A stretch of DNA of 64,000 nucleotides, from the NCBI RefSeq assembly GCF_025602895.1, contig NW_026516233.1, positions 186,001 through 250,000 on the forward strand, given 5' to 3'. Under the pieces are notes generated by a model. It was not told where the DNA came from. It ran no database searches and worked only from the letters and a program-made list of their open reading frames with translations. Of this stretch, positions 1 to 9,663 are shown piece after piece. A program made the translations under genes and the position numbers. Positions within the stretch are counted from its first letter, which is position 1; every line of letters begins with the position of its first letter. Source of the stretch: Polychytrium aggregatum. Taxonomy: Eukaryota; Chytridiomycota; Chytridiomycetes; Polychytriales.

Positions 1-87
1 TCAGTGATCTTCACCCCACCTGCCTCGCCCGACTTCAATCCCATCGAGAACTTCTTTGGGGTTGAGTCCCCACCGATTTGGGGTTGA
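1..87 (+). pseudogene. Transposase 3' fragment (DDE, Tc1/IS630 type), altered tail
   Basis: The first 20 codons encode the last catalytic block of a Tc1/mariner-IS630 transposase, with the PDFNPIE motif whose E is the third acidic residue. It matches the same block in copy 2. After codon 20 the match stops: the normal tail of about 53 residues is replaced by eight foreign codons and a TGA at 85-87. The replacement is the start of a short direct repeat. Whether the rest of this transposase copy is intact cannot be seen. Confidence 0.75.
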
Positions 88-118
88 GTTCCTCCAATTT
101 GGAGTTGAGCTCCCCAAT
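61..118 (+). repeat. Three imperfect ~20-bp direct repeats at a deletion junction
   Basis: Three units each start with GTTGAG and continue with a C-rich then T-rich run (starts at 61, 83 and 104, last unit shorter). Copy 2 has about 170 bp of transposase tail and spacer here instead, after which the two copies become collinear again at the segment reading CGCCATTCTCACG. Confidence 0.6.
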
Positions 119-223
119 CACGCCGCCATTCTCACGCTCACATCCCTGGCTTGAACCTCTCGGCGATTTTTGAACAGGGTCACTTCCCCAACCAGCCCGC
201 GCAGACGGGTTCCTGCTCTCGGG

Positions 224-229
224 TATAAA
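224..229 (+). promoter_or_regulatory. TATA box of the Fanzor gene
   Basis: TATAAA lies 132 bp before the chosen Fanzor start and is conserved in copy 2 (minus strand, near 13548). An upstream in-frame ATG at 229 overlaps the TATA box, so it cannot lie in a transcript started about 30 bp downstream; this decides for the ATG at 361. Confidence 0.55.
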
Positions 230-360
230 TGCCACACCTTCGTCCTGCTACTTTTTTTCCTTCATCTCGCCTTGATCTGATCATCGCGCTATTGTACGAT
301 AAAAAAAAAGTCTCTGCTCTGACCAGTACCACTGGCAGGCATCCAGCATCCTCTGCCCCC

Positions 361-2730
361 ATGCCTCCGAAGCGCAAGGGTACCGGTGATGGCCAGCCTC
401 GGCCACCCAGGCCCAAGAAAGCCAAGTCACAGTCGGAGCCTGTCTCTGGTTCGTATTCTGACCCCACGCATGCTTGGTCGTCTGTTGCTTCGTCGCTCAC
501 CACCACTGCTTCTGCAGATCCAATGGATGTCGATCCCACCGAGCCTGGTCCATCTACTTCCTCGAGTACCGGCAAGCGATGTCCCAAGTGCGATGGCACC
601 GATCACGAACGTTGCAACACCAACAAGTGTCCCAAATACCGGCCCCTCAAGAGTTCTGTCGTCCCACTCGTGGATGGAAGGTCATCGGCCCCTCAGTTCA
701 GCTGCTTCAAGCAGACCATGGATGGCTGTTGTCTCAATCCCGCTCTCCGCGACAAGATCCAGGCCACCGTCGAGGCCATGACCCAGATCCAGTTCGAGGC
801 ATCCAGGCTGCTCAACCTGCACATCCTCCGGTGCATCGAGCAGGATCTTCCCGTCCCCGTCATCTCCAAGTCCACCCCTGCTTTCGTTCGCCAATGCTTC
901 AAGATCGTCCAGGACGGTGCCCTCTCCCCGACCGGGGACAATGAGAAATACAACGAGCATCTGGTCGCTTCCTTTCGCGACTACCAGACCACTCGGCACG
1001 CAGACCTGCCTCCGGCCCCTCGTCTGCCTGATGGTGCTCACAGTCAGCTTCTCACACTGGCTGTCAATGCCTATGCCACCAACTGCACCACCCACCTCAA
1101 CCTGGCCTACTGGCGACTCCTTCGCCGCTTCTGTGCTGCTGTCTTCCCAGCCAACAAGCATAAGCACGAAGCCATCGAGGCCTGTCTCGAGCTCTTCGAG
1201 AAACCAGGGCAGACTCCACCCAAGGCCGATCTCGAGTTCCTCTATCCCGAGTTTGGCCACATCCTGGACGAGTTTCGGTACAGCAGCGACCAGGACCGCT
1301 TCCGGGCCCTCCATCGCCTCTCACACCATGTGAGAATCCTCGCCCGAGACAAGATGGTCGACAATGTCCACAAGTGGATCGACTGTGACATGCCCGCCCT
1401 CCGAGTCACCGAGCTGCAGCGCCAGGCCAAGCTGGACAGCCTCACCACCCAAGGCATTCCCTCCGACGACAAGAGGTTCACCAAGGCCAAGTCTGAGCTC
1501 GGCACCACCAAGTCCAAGATCAACAAGCTGGCATCCAAACTCAACTGGGCACTCAAGCAGCTCGCTCTCGACACTCCTCCGGCCGTGTGCACGATGGTCC
1601 CTCTGTGCACAGCCAAGGCCAAGTATGTCAAGATTGACACGGTCACTCTTTGGAATCTCCTGGGTCCAAAGAAGCGCCTTGGACTCACCCGGGACAAGCT
1701 CAAGGAAGAAGGTGAGGACGGTGTCAACAACCAGGATCGTCTCTGGCGCAGTTGCTTCAAGCTGCGTAGTTCCCTCTTCCAAGAGCGGGACGTGAACAAG
1801 AAGCTGTTCAACTACGAGATCAGCACCGATGGCATTGGATGCACCATCGGTCTCGTCAAGTTTCTGCCTCGAACCGATCACACCGAGACCATCGAGCCTC
1901 CTCCGACTGCCGAGCAGCGCATCCAGGCCATCGGCAACCCAGACCCCAACCGCACCACTTGGATTGGAATTGACCCAGGCGTCGGCTCCATCTTCACGGC
2001 GGTCATCCAAGCACCGGGCCACCAAGACGAGGTGGTCTCATTCTCGAATGGTCACTATCAGCACATGTGTGGCCACAGGTCCGATACTAAGTGGCACAAT
2101 ACCAAGAAGAAGCAGCTCAGCATCGAGACCTGGATGTCGACCACCCCCTCGCCCAAGGTGTCGTCCTCGGAAGCCTTCAAGGTCCATCTCACCCATGTCC
2201 TGCGACCGGAGCTGCGAGTGCAGCTCGACTTCCACCTTGGCAAGAAGGCCCGTCACCATCGATTCACGGGCCACAAGAGGCGCCAAGTGGCCGTTGACAA
2301 GATGTGCAAGGCCGTCCTGAGGCACGCCCCGATACGGACCGATGTGGTGATCGCCTTTGGCAATGCGTCATGGCGACAAGGCAAGGGCTATGCATCCAGC
2401 CCTCGGAGGCAGCGGTTCGCTCAGTACTTTGAGCAATTCGAGCACCACCGTCGCCACCCACATCGCCCTCATGGAAGCATCAAGGTGGCCTCGACGAACG
2501 AGTTCAACACCTCGCAGGTGTGCTCCAAGTGCCTGGAGCCAGTTCGGTTGGAAGGACTCGATGCGCCCAGTGTTGCGAATTCCCACTTTGTCAGGAGCTG
2601 CAAGAATCCCAGCTGCCGGACAGTGTGGAATCGCGACGTCAATGCGGCGCGCAACATGATCACAGTGTGCAGGTCGATTGTGGAGACCGGAGAGCGACCG
2701 GCGGTCTTCACTCGGAGGCTGCCAAAGTGA
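361..2730 (+). CDS. Fanzor (eukaryotic TnpB-like RNA-guided endonuclease), intact
   Basis: The predicted 789-aa protein starts with a basic segment (MPPKRK, then PPRPKK) that looks like a nuclear localisation signal. A zinc knuckle with C-x2-C-x4-H-x7-C spacing follows (C74, C77, H82, C90). The RuvC-like nuclease core is C-terminal: IDPG with D538 (RuvC-I), a VVIAFGNAS block around G667-A669 where TnpB has its RuvC-II strand, a zinc finger (C721, C724, C747, C752) and NRDVNAA with D759 (RuvC-III). The usual RuvC-II glutamate is missing from its normal strand; E714 in the NEFNTSQ motif just before the zinc finger is the likely substitute, as reported for other Fanzors. Family knowledge: Fanzors cut DNA guided by an RNA from the element's own 3' end. 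Function here is inferred. The ORF is uninterrupted, unlike copy 2. It is longer than many described Fanzors because of the N-terminal extension. Confidence 0.92.
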   Translation: MPPKRKGTGDGQPRPPRPKKAKSQSEPVSGSYSDPTHAWSSVASSLTTTASADPMDVDPTEPGPSTSSSTGKRCPKCDGTDHERCNTNKCPKYRPLKSSVVPLVDGRSSAPQFSCFKQTMDGCCLNPALRDKIQATVEAMTQIQFEASRLLNLHILRCIEQDLPVPVISKSTPAFVRQCFKIVQDGALSPTGDNEKYNEHLVASFRDYQTTRHADLPPAPRLPDGAHSQLLTLAVNAYATNCTTHLNLAYWRLLRRFCAAVFPANKHKHEAIEACLELFEKPGQTPPKADLEFLYPEFGHILDEFRYSSDQDRFRALHRLSHHVRILARDKMVDNVHKWIDCDMPALRVTELQRQAKLDSLTTQGIPSDDKRFTKAKSELGTTKSKINKLASKLNWALKQLALDTPPAVCTMVPLCTAKAKYVKIDTVTLWNLLGPKKRLGLTRDKLKEEGEDGVNNQDRLWRSCFKLRSSLFQERDVNKKLFNYEISTDGIGCTIGLVKFLPRTDHTETIEPPPTAEQRIQAIGNPDPNRTTWIGIDPGVGSIFTAVIQAPGHQDEVVSFSNGHYQHMCGHRSDTKWHNTKKKQLSIETWMSTTPSPKVSSSEAFKVHLTHVLRPELRVQLDFHLGKKARHHRFTGHKRRQVAVDKMCKAVLRHAPIRTDVVIAFGNASWRQGKGYASSPRRQRFAQYFEQFEHHRRHPHRPHGSIKVASTNEFNTSQVCSKCLEPVRLEGLDAPSVANSHFVRSCKNPSCRTVWNRDVNAARNMITVCRSIVETGERPAVFTRRLPK

Positions 2731-2829
2731 TCTGTTTTATTTCTTGTGGCTTTGCTTGACGCGAGCACAGCACATACTACTGTTCATGGAAACGGCTATG
2801 TTGTCCCGTTTTTTTCTGAATAAAGTGTA
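2731..2829 (+). ncRNA. Candidate guide (omega) RNA scaffold, copy 1
   Basis: The 99 bp between the Fanzor stop codon and the element end are strongly conserved with copy 2 although they code for nothing. A hairpin can form from GGAAACGG pairing with CCGTTTTTT around 2788-2816. In copy 2 the CC of the second arm has become TC, keeping a G-U pair. In TnpB/Fanzor systems the scaffold overlaps the 3' end of the gene and the right end of the element, and the guide is the flanking DNA; here that would start at 2830. Transcription is not shown by sequence. The 5' limit of such an RNA could lie inside the coding region. Confidence 0.5.
2799..2829 (+). repeat. Right terminal inverted repeat, copy 1
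   Basis: Read inward on the minus strand it starts TACACTTTATTC and continues through an A-run to CGGGACA. The left terminus of copy 2 (14689 inward) starts TACAGGCAATCC and also continues through an A-run to CGGGACA. The outer 4 bp and the inner CGGGACA block are shared; the middle differs. Confidence 0.65.
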
Positions 2830-3039
2830 CAGGTGGGAGCGGGCGTGGGCAGCGGCCTGAAGCTGTCTCCAGCAGTCTGCTTCGAGGCTGCAGCCACGGC
2901 AGCCACAGGGGAGGGGGAGAAAGCGATCCGTCGATCATAGTGCACAGAGTCGCTGGGGCCGTGCGGCGGGATGCTGCTGCCTTGGACGCATGGGTCGAGG
3001 TATCCCCTCAGACTCTTCCGACAGCCATTTGACGCTCCG

Positions 3040-3375
3040 CTACCGGGCCTGTAACCGAGACGAGCGGGCGGACGATGTGTGGACGAGGTTGCCCTCGGAG
3101 TCGCGGTCGCTGGGGCCGCCGTAGTCCTTGCCATGACCATCTGTTGCAATCTTGCTTGCGCGGGGCTGCGAGTTGCGCCGGCGGTGGATTCGCTCGCCCT
3201 CGCCAGAGCTCGCTGGGGACAGAGATCTGGCCGGAGCACCGGTGTTGTGGTTCTCGTCTCCGTTCGAGTCCTCTTTGGAGCTGAAACAAGTTGAATCGGC
3301 CTCGTCGGCGATGCTCTTATCGTCGTCCTCGCCGACCCGTAACCGATGGCTCTGCGGGGACGACGGGGTTGGGAA

Positions 3376-3423
<48 letters not shown>

Positions 3424-4219
3424 TTGTTGTAGATGCTTTTGCCCACGCCAGCCCCGCCCGGGACCCTTCCGTCGCTTGGTGCTGGGCTCCTGCTGCTCCT
3501 GGAGGGCCTGCTGCTTCTCGAGCTCGGTCTGGTAGCGGGTAAAGGCGGCCTGTGCTCGGGTGCAGAGGTGCCTCAGCTCCTCTTGCAGGTGGAAAGCCTT
3601 GGCTCGCAGCTCCAGGGTCGCATCAAAGGCAGTGTTGGGGCTGGCTGTGGCCGAGGACTCGCTCGCCGATGACCTGGACGAGCCCAGGGTGCTGGGGGGC
3701 GGCGTCTGGGTCCTCGGCAGCGGCACGGACAGGAGCGAGTTGGGCAGCAAGATCGGCGAAGGGAGCGGTGTGGAAGCCAGCGAGGGCGGCGGACTCCAGA
3801 AAAGGTTTGGTTCGAGATTCTGGGGGGTGCACACGGGAAGAGCGCCATGAGGTCATCAGTGATAGTGGCAGTAGTGGTAGCGGTAGTGGCGGTGGTGGTG
3901 AAGGAACGATCGACTGAGAAGCCCAAATCGCACGGCAAAGCAGGACGACAGATCGGTCTGGTGCGATTCGTCCGGCGAGATCGCCGTAATCACTGAAATC
4001 ACCGAAATCGCTGTAATCGCAGAGATCGCGGCCGGTCTTCGCGCAGGCACTTACCGCTATCCGGTCGAGTTCGCCGCGGTAGAAGGTTTGCCGGTCGATG
4101 AATCTGGAGACGACGGCCTCTTTGAGCTTGAAGGGCACCTCGGGAGCAGTAGCGGTGGCGGCGGGCTGGCCCCGCTTTCGCTGCACCAGGTGTTGGGGGG
4201 AGGGTGTCGGCGAAGCCAT
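3040..4219 (-). CDS. Poly-Q coiled-coil protein, two exons, function unknown
   Basis: Exon 1 is 4219-4055 (55 codons) and exon 2 is 3819-3040; a GTAAGT donor and a CCCCAG acceptor join them in phase 0, giving 314 aa. Exon 1 holds the conserved-looking segment FKLKEAVVSRFIDRQTFYRG. Exon 2 has a serine/proline-rich stretch, then a helical, probably coiled-coil region (ELRAKAFHLQEELRHL onward), a basic patch (KRRKGPGRG) and a run of about 17 glutamines. The tail is acidic and serine-rich with RRRNSQPR. Composition suggests a nuclear regulatory protein or a subunit of a chromatin complex, but no family is recognised. It lies tail-to-tail with Fanzor copy 1. Confidence 0.6.
3376..3430 (-). repeat. 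CAG/CAA trinucleotide repeat encoding poly-Q
   Basis: On the plus strand about 13 CTG units are followed by TTG units. Read on the minus strand they encode the glutamine run of the protein at 3040-4219, so repeat-length changes would alter that protein in frame. Confidence 0.85.
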
Positions 4220-4470
4220 GTTAGCCGCGGCAGACTCTGGAGAAGGACGAACAGCAGCGGCGCAGACGGAACCCAAAGAAGGGTGCTCATCGCCAGCGAG
4301 GGTTGGTCCAGAGCCAAGAAGGGCACTTGGCTCGTGTCTGTGCGCTTCATGGTCGCAGAAGCACCGTGCAGGCCAGCAAAGGCAGCGTGCAGCGGCCTGG
4401 CGGGATAGCATCGCTGCTGATGCAGCAACTGCATGCCGCCGCCAGCCCCGTTGATCCCCCGCACATGGAT

Positions 4471-6087
4471 CTAGACATATCTTTCTCCCCGCCAGTCCAG
4501 CCAGAGCCACCAGAGACCCACACCAACCTTTCCAGAGGGCTTGGGAGGAGGAGGAGGAGGAGGAGGAGGAGGAGGAGAGGGCCGAGGCCGCTGCTCCCTC
4601 GTCGGTCTGCTGGAGGCGGCGACGACAGCAGAGGTTGCGGGGCCCGCTCGCTCAGCATCGGCTTCATCTTGCACGGCATCGGGTCCATCGCTGTCGAGCT
4701 CGTCGTCGCGATGGTCGCCGTTGCTGCTGTCGTTGTTGTCGTTGTTGTCGTTGTTGTCGTTGTTGTCGTTGTTGTCGTTGTTGTCGTTGTCGATATCGTT
4801 GAGATCACTGATATCATTGACATCGTTGGCATCATTGACATCGCCATCGTCGTCGTCGGCGACGATCATGTCCTCAATGGGCTTGTAGAAACGATTGTGG
4901 ATGCGGCGGCCATGCGCCAGGCAGTTTGACCGGATCGAGAATTTTGCACCGCAGCCCTTGGCCGGACACTAGCAGGGACGGCCGCAGCTCGGTTATTGAT
5001 CGGCAGGTCTGGACACTGCGATGGCGACCGCAATGGCGATACAGACACCGGCGCGGCTGCCATTCCGATCCGCACGCGAGTGCCAACGCAAGCGAAATGC
5101 AGGCAAAATGCAGGCGAAATGCAAGCGAAATGCAGGCGAAATGCAAGCAAAATGCAGGTATTGGCCCCGCTGGCCACTATTGTCTTGGACGGCAGCGATG
5201 TGCACTCTTGTTTCCCCCCGCGCAGCCCCAGGGACGTGCATCATTATCGGGCGCCCTTACAGTGAATGGCTTTTCACCCGTGTGTGCACGCAAGTGATCT
5301 AAATCGGACGGATACAAGAAACGCAGTGAGGATTCCGGAGGCCGGGCGGGGCGAGGCGGGTCTCGCACAAAGAGAGCGAATATCAGTCTGGATCGACCGC
5401 GATGGCATGTACGCAACTGCAACCGCAACTGCAGCTGGGGCTGGGATGAGAGAGAGAGAGTTCCCGGGCGATCAAGAGTACCGCGGGGACTGGTCGACAG
5501 GCTGTCGAGATGGAGCTGGGAAATTTACCCAGTAAACGTCCGTGATAGGGCAAGACGGCAGTGTTTTTGCAGCCGTGCCACAGACATCGCTGATTGCGCC
5601 TGGAAAATGTGGGGAGAGTAAGATGGCTGGGTAAGAAGCCATGCTGAGCAGCGCATTTGCATTTCAGTGGGCGTGGGCCGTGCCGATGATCAAGGCCCAT
5701 CTGATATGGCTGCATTTGGCCCTGGCGACGGTCAAGCTGCAGGAGCCGGTATCACATTCGCCATCAACGGCCGCGGTTCTCATGGACGGAATGGCGATTG
5801 GGCTGCGAGGCGGGGGTGGGGGACAAGACGAGCCAATGCACGGAACAGCATGTTGCAGGCAAATGCTAATGCACCGATTGCCAGCTCGGCGGAGGTAGAC
5901 GGGGGTAGTGTGGATAGATCCGCGGGGACGGCGGTGGTAGGGCCGGCGGGTACACTTACGTGAGCGACAGGTTGAGATTTTTGACGTGGGCGGAGACCAC
6001 ATGGCGAACGAGGTCATTCTGAGACCCGAACAACATGTTGCATTCATTCCATCGGCAGTACCGCGGATCCTTGGTGGTGGCGGACAT
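4471..6087 (-). CDS. C2H2 zinc-finger protein with tandem CWCH2 fingers, four exons
   Basis: Exons 6087-5960, 5599-5529, 5298-5261 and 4968-4471 join through GT-AG introns to one 244-aa frame. Splicing assembles three C2H2 fingers: finger 1 CRWNEC...H...H in exon 1; finger 2 CLWHGC in exon 2 completed by DHLRAH in exon 3; then the classical linker TGEKPFT, and finger 3 CPAKGC...H-x4-H in exon 4. Two adjacent fingers with C-x-W-x2-C form the tandem CWCH2 signature of the GLI/ZIC/PacC/Zap1 group, so a DNA-binding regulator is likely; the exact orthologue is not clear. The tail is acidic: alternating Asp/Asn from a 9-bp repeat (about 4727-4795), then a poly-proline run (about 4545-4575). The stop could lie elsewhere if another intron follows. 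Confidence 0.75.
4727..4795 (-). repeat. 9-bp tandem repeat encoding Asp-Asn-Asn
   Basis: GTTGTTGTC on the plus strand is repeated about seven times. On the minus strand it encodes the D-N-N array in the tail of the zinc-finger protein. Confidence 0.8.
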
Positions 6088-7833
6088 TGCGCTAACAGGG
6101 CGGAGGGCGAGCTGTGGCTGTGCTGGACGGGAGATTACTTTGGGAGGCAGAGATAGTGCTGGATGATGATGACGATGGCGGGCCGGGAGGACGAGCGAGC
6201 GGGTGTGGAAGGAAGGGGCGAGAGCGAAAAGACAGCCCCACCAACGAGCGCGGCGGCAAGAGGGCGAACGGCGCCGGCCAACCAGGTGCGGCCTGGGCTC
6301 GCCACGGCGCACATCATGATATGGGCAAGGGATTGTGGTGAGATATGCTGGCTGGAGCCGGCTGGAGCCGCGCGCCGCTGTTGTTGTTGATGCTGTTGTT
6401 GATGCTGTTATTGATGCTGTTGCTGTTGTTATTGATGCTGGTGTTGTTGATGCTGTCGCTGATTTGGGCGCTGTGATATGCACGATGGGTTCAGTCAAAT
6501 GATGTTAGCGATCAGCAACGACCAGTCAAATGGCGACTGGGCCGTCAGGAATGCAACCACCACAGGAATGCACACCACTCAGGAATGCACACCACTCAGG
6601 AATACAACCACCCAGGAATGCAATCGATCCGCAATGCACACCACACAGGAATGCGATCCATGCAGAGACTCGAATCGCAGCACAATCACTTCATATCCCA
6701 GCACTCACACCATCCCCAACACCCCACCGCAATCGCTTCAGCACCCAGGCCACAGGCGTGACCTTGTGGTCTTGGCTGCAAGCGCCGTCCGCCACCCTTA
6801 CTGCCAAAGCCGTCGGTTGGTGGATCCCCGATCCCCATCCTCCTTGGTGTTGCTGCCCATGCCGGCGGTGCAAATTGCCAAACCGCCAGTACCCGCCACC
6901 ACAACCAGCGTCTGCCATTGCATCCAGGACCCGCCGCCGCAGCTGACCTCTGCCGATGCTGTTGCCGATGCCTCTTCTGCTGTCGAGGGGCCGTTCTCTG
7001 GGAGGGCCTTTGGATGGTTCCGTGTGCGACATTTCACCTTCCCCCACGGTCGCAAGGAATCCGCTGCGATTCACTCTCCGATACCCACTCTCCGATACTC
7101 GCCATCAGGCACCCGCTTCAGCACTCACTCCTATCATTTGCATGCAGCGATCGGTGCTGCTGGCGCCGGCGCTCCCCTCTGCCATCTCGGTTTGTCCTCT
7201 GTCCCCCTCCATCAGCCCCCCCCGGCTCGGTCCGATCCACGGCCGTGGTCCTCCACTGCGCACAGGTTCGCCCTTTGTGCTCGCCGAGCGGCTGCACGCC
7301 ACCCGTGTCAGCATCACGCGCGCGCCACCAACCGACTGCGTTGCTCAGCAACAAGATCCCTCTGCCGCGACGGCGATCACACCGGCCGATCGCACATCGA
7401 TCCCGATTCACCAGCTCTGCTCGCTGACTCTGGTCGGGCTGCCTCTTGGACATCACTGTATATTCAGGGTTCAGAACGAAATCGCCGTCACCGGCCGCAG
7501 ACACGGGGTATCCCGCTTCACTTCGTGAGCGCTGTAAAATTGACATGGCCGACCAGTCCGCCGGCGACAAGGTCGCCCGCAGCCGAGCCGCTTTGCAGCA
7601 ACACATCACCAGTGGAAACCGTTGCGGCTGTCTATCCTCATCGTCTCGCTTGCCAATTGTCCTTGTCTCAGCCCACCGTCCAGGACCGGCTCTAATCATT
7701 GAGGTCGCTTCTACATCGATCAAACAGCCGGCTCCAACGTCTGCTTCCGTCGACCAGCGACTGTCCGTTGTCTTGTGGGTGGCAAGCGGGTGTTCAGGGA
7801 AGGCCGTATGCGGATATCGTACCTCTCGTCGCC
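6088..7833. other. Intergenic region, no supported gene
   Basis: It holds imperfect TTG/CTG/ATG trinucleotide repeats (about 6375-6465) and short repeats of AGGAATGCA(N) type (about 6545-6660). Long open frames on the plus strand have low-complexity, proline/serine-rich translations with no domain. It should contain the promoter of the zinc-finger gene, whose start is at 6087. Confidence 0.5.
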
Positions 7834-9663
7834 TTACGAGACCGTACATCCTTTTTCTTTGCCGCTGGACTTTCCAAGCCCCCGCCGCTTGTACCCTTCA
7901 ATAAACTTGAGTTGCCGCGCATTGATGGCCCCTCGTCTCCTCTCGCGAACATAGATGACCGAGTCCAATGGGGCCAGTCCGGCCTCAATCAGTGCCATAG
8001 CGACCAGGATCGGTGCTCTGTATACGATGCGTCGCGACGTGGTAAGTACTTTTGTGCCCACACATGCAGGTAATCTGCGGATATCTCGATTGACAAGCGC
8101 TCAGATCCGAGGATCTCGGTCGGAATAGTTGTCATCGGGGGTAACCGACAAAACGAGCCACATCGCATCGCATCTCATCGCACTGTATCACATCGTATCG
8201 CATTGTATCGCATTGTATCGCATTGTATCGCATTGTATCGCATTGTATCGCATTGTATCGCATTGTATCGCATTGTATCGCATTGTATCGTATCTCTCCG
8301 TCCACTTCACATGCCTGGCACATCCCGTCCAGGTCGCAGCACTCCAAGCATTGTCTACGTACCTTCCCAGTCCGGCTACACAGTGAACGGCAATCGACGT
8401 TTCCGGTGCGGGCGTTCCAGGACAGGCGCCGTCTTTGCCCTTTTCCTTCAAGACTCCGAACCGGGTGTACACAAGCGAGAGCCAGTTCTCGATGACCGAG
8501 TCTGGCGGCGGATCACCTTCGCAACGTTCAAATACAGAATAGTGAGTTCCTCGTCTCGAGCTGGCCTATCCCGTCTTGCGTGGGTTACGGTAAATGCATG
8601 TTCATTGGTCACGAATCTATCGATGCACCATCTGCACACGATAATAGCGGACACGGGATATCGGGACTCGCCATCCGTGTCTGGCGAGCCAGCACCATCC
8701 TCGACTGCCTTGTTGTTCAATACACATACCGTCTGGGAACGGCCAGTCCTGTCTCGGACGTCCCAGCGGGCAAGGAGGGATCCAAAGTCAGGGCCGAGGG
8801 CAGAATGGTAGAGAGTGCGGGGGGGGGGAGCAGATTGATGAGGATCGAATGAGTCGAGGAGAATGTCGCATCCAGATACCACCTCTACCAAAGACAAGCA
8901 TTGGCGGGCCATATCCTGCACCGACAGACTTACGTGGACGGCGATTCCCTTGCCCTCGACAATCTTTCGGTCGTATGTTGGATCGCAGACGCGAACCAAG
9001 TCCGTGACGTTGTGCCGGGCCATTTCCTGGCCGAGCGGATTGCATCGGTCAATGGTGCTGTCTTGCGATACTGGTAGGCACACCACTTGGGTCCCGCTGG
9101 CCTCAGGCGCATCATTCCAATAGAGCCGCAGCCCCCGCCTTGATTTCAATGTCGCCACCACTGCGACTGCCACCACCACTCTACTACTAGTACTACCGCT
9201 ACTGCTACCATCATCGCCATCGTCATCGCCATTGCCGTCGTGATTGTCCCTGATGCAACTCGTTGGGGCCTCTTGAAGGCCCTCCCCCCCCCGCCTCAAC
9301 ATCATGACACTAGAACAGCAGTCATCCTATCTTCCCCGCACAAATTCTTACCGCCAAATAGGCATCCAAGGTTCGGTTTGAGGGAGCATCAAAGATCAAG
9401 AATCGCATTTGCTTGTATTCCACGACGCTGATCGAGTTTGGAACCCGACTCGCCGATGTATCGGTTCCGGCTGCTGTCGATGCGCGCGAGTGGGTGGCCG
9501 ACTTGGTCATGGACGGCGATGCATTGGCCGTCGGGTTGGGTGCAAGCGAACCGCTTCGCATTACAGCAGCGGTGGCGGCGGTGGTGGTAGTGTAGGTGAC
9601 GGTGGTGGTGGTGGTGGTGGTGGTGGAAATGAGTTTGTTCGGCATTGGCTGCTCCGTCGACAT
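7834..9663 (-). CDS. PRL-type protein tyrosine phosphatase (PTP4A), six exons
   Basis: Exons are 9663-9352, 9026-8934, 8748-8730, 8516-8363 and 8017-7834, with an unresolved possibility of an extra 5' exon. The five listed sum to 762 nt, one continuous frame of 253 aa. Exon order gives the PRL hallmarks: FLIFDAPSNRTLDAYLAEM, HNVTDLVRVCDPTYD, then DWPFPDG from a 19-nt micro-exon (8748-8730), then HCVAGLGR|APILVA, the phosphatase P-loop with catalytic Cys and Arg, split by the last intron. The C-terminus is basic and ends CTVS, a CAAX box suggesting farnesylation and membrane targeting. PRL phosphatases are known for a CVAGLGR loop and roles in growth and magnesium-transporter control. The N-terminus before residue about 85 is Ser/Thr-rich, unlike animal PRLs, so the start is the least certain part. 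Confidence 0.88.
8161..8290. repeat. Decamer tandem array inside a PTP4A intron
   Basis: CATTGTATCG is repeated nine times exactly (8201-8290), preceded by four degenerate units. The array lies wholly in the last intron of the phosphatase gene (8362-8018). No spacers alternate with the repeats, so it is a minisatellite, not a CRISPR array. Confidence 0.92.

Larger units (their letters stand above)
1..2829 (+). mobile_element. Fanzor-carrying Tc1/mariner-type element, copy 1 (5' part outside window)
   Basis: This is the right-hand part of a composite DNA transposon. It begins inside the transposase tail, continues through an intact Fanzor gene and ends at a TA dinucleotide at 2828-2829. The end matches the right end of copy 2 (10938 inward) almost base for base, which fixes the boundary; beyond it the two copies have unrelated flanks. 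The left terminal repeat and most of the transposase lie outside the window. Copy 1 and copy 2 are in opposite orientation about 8 kb apart with host genes between them, so these are separate insertions. Confidence 0.85.

Noticed and set aside
229-360. Upstream ATG of the Fanzor gene as true start
   Set aside because: The ATG overlaps the TATA box, so it should not be transcribed; copy 2 does not keep this extension.
6478-7695. 405-codon open frame on the plus strand
   Set aside because: Low-complexity, proline/serine/cysteine-rich translation that begins in a short tandem repeat; overlapping frames are just as open. No domain or codon signal supports it.
8161-8290. CRISPR-like array
   Set aside because: Units are directly adjacent with no spacers, inside an intron of a eukaryotic gene; it is a minisatellite.
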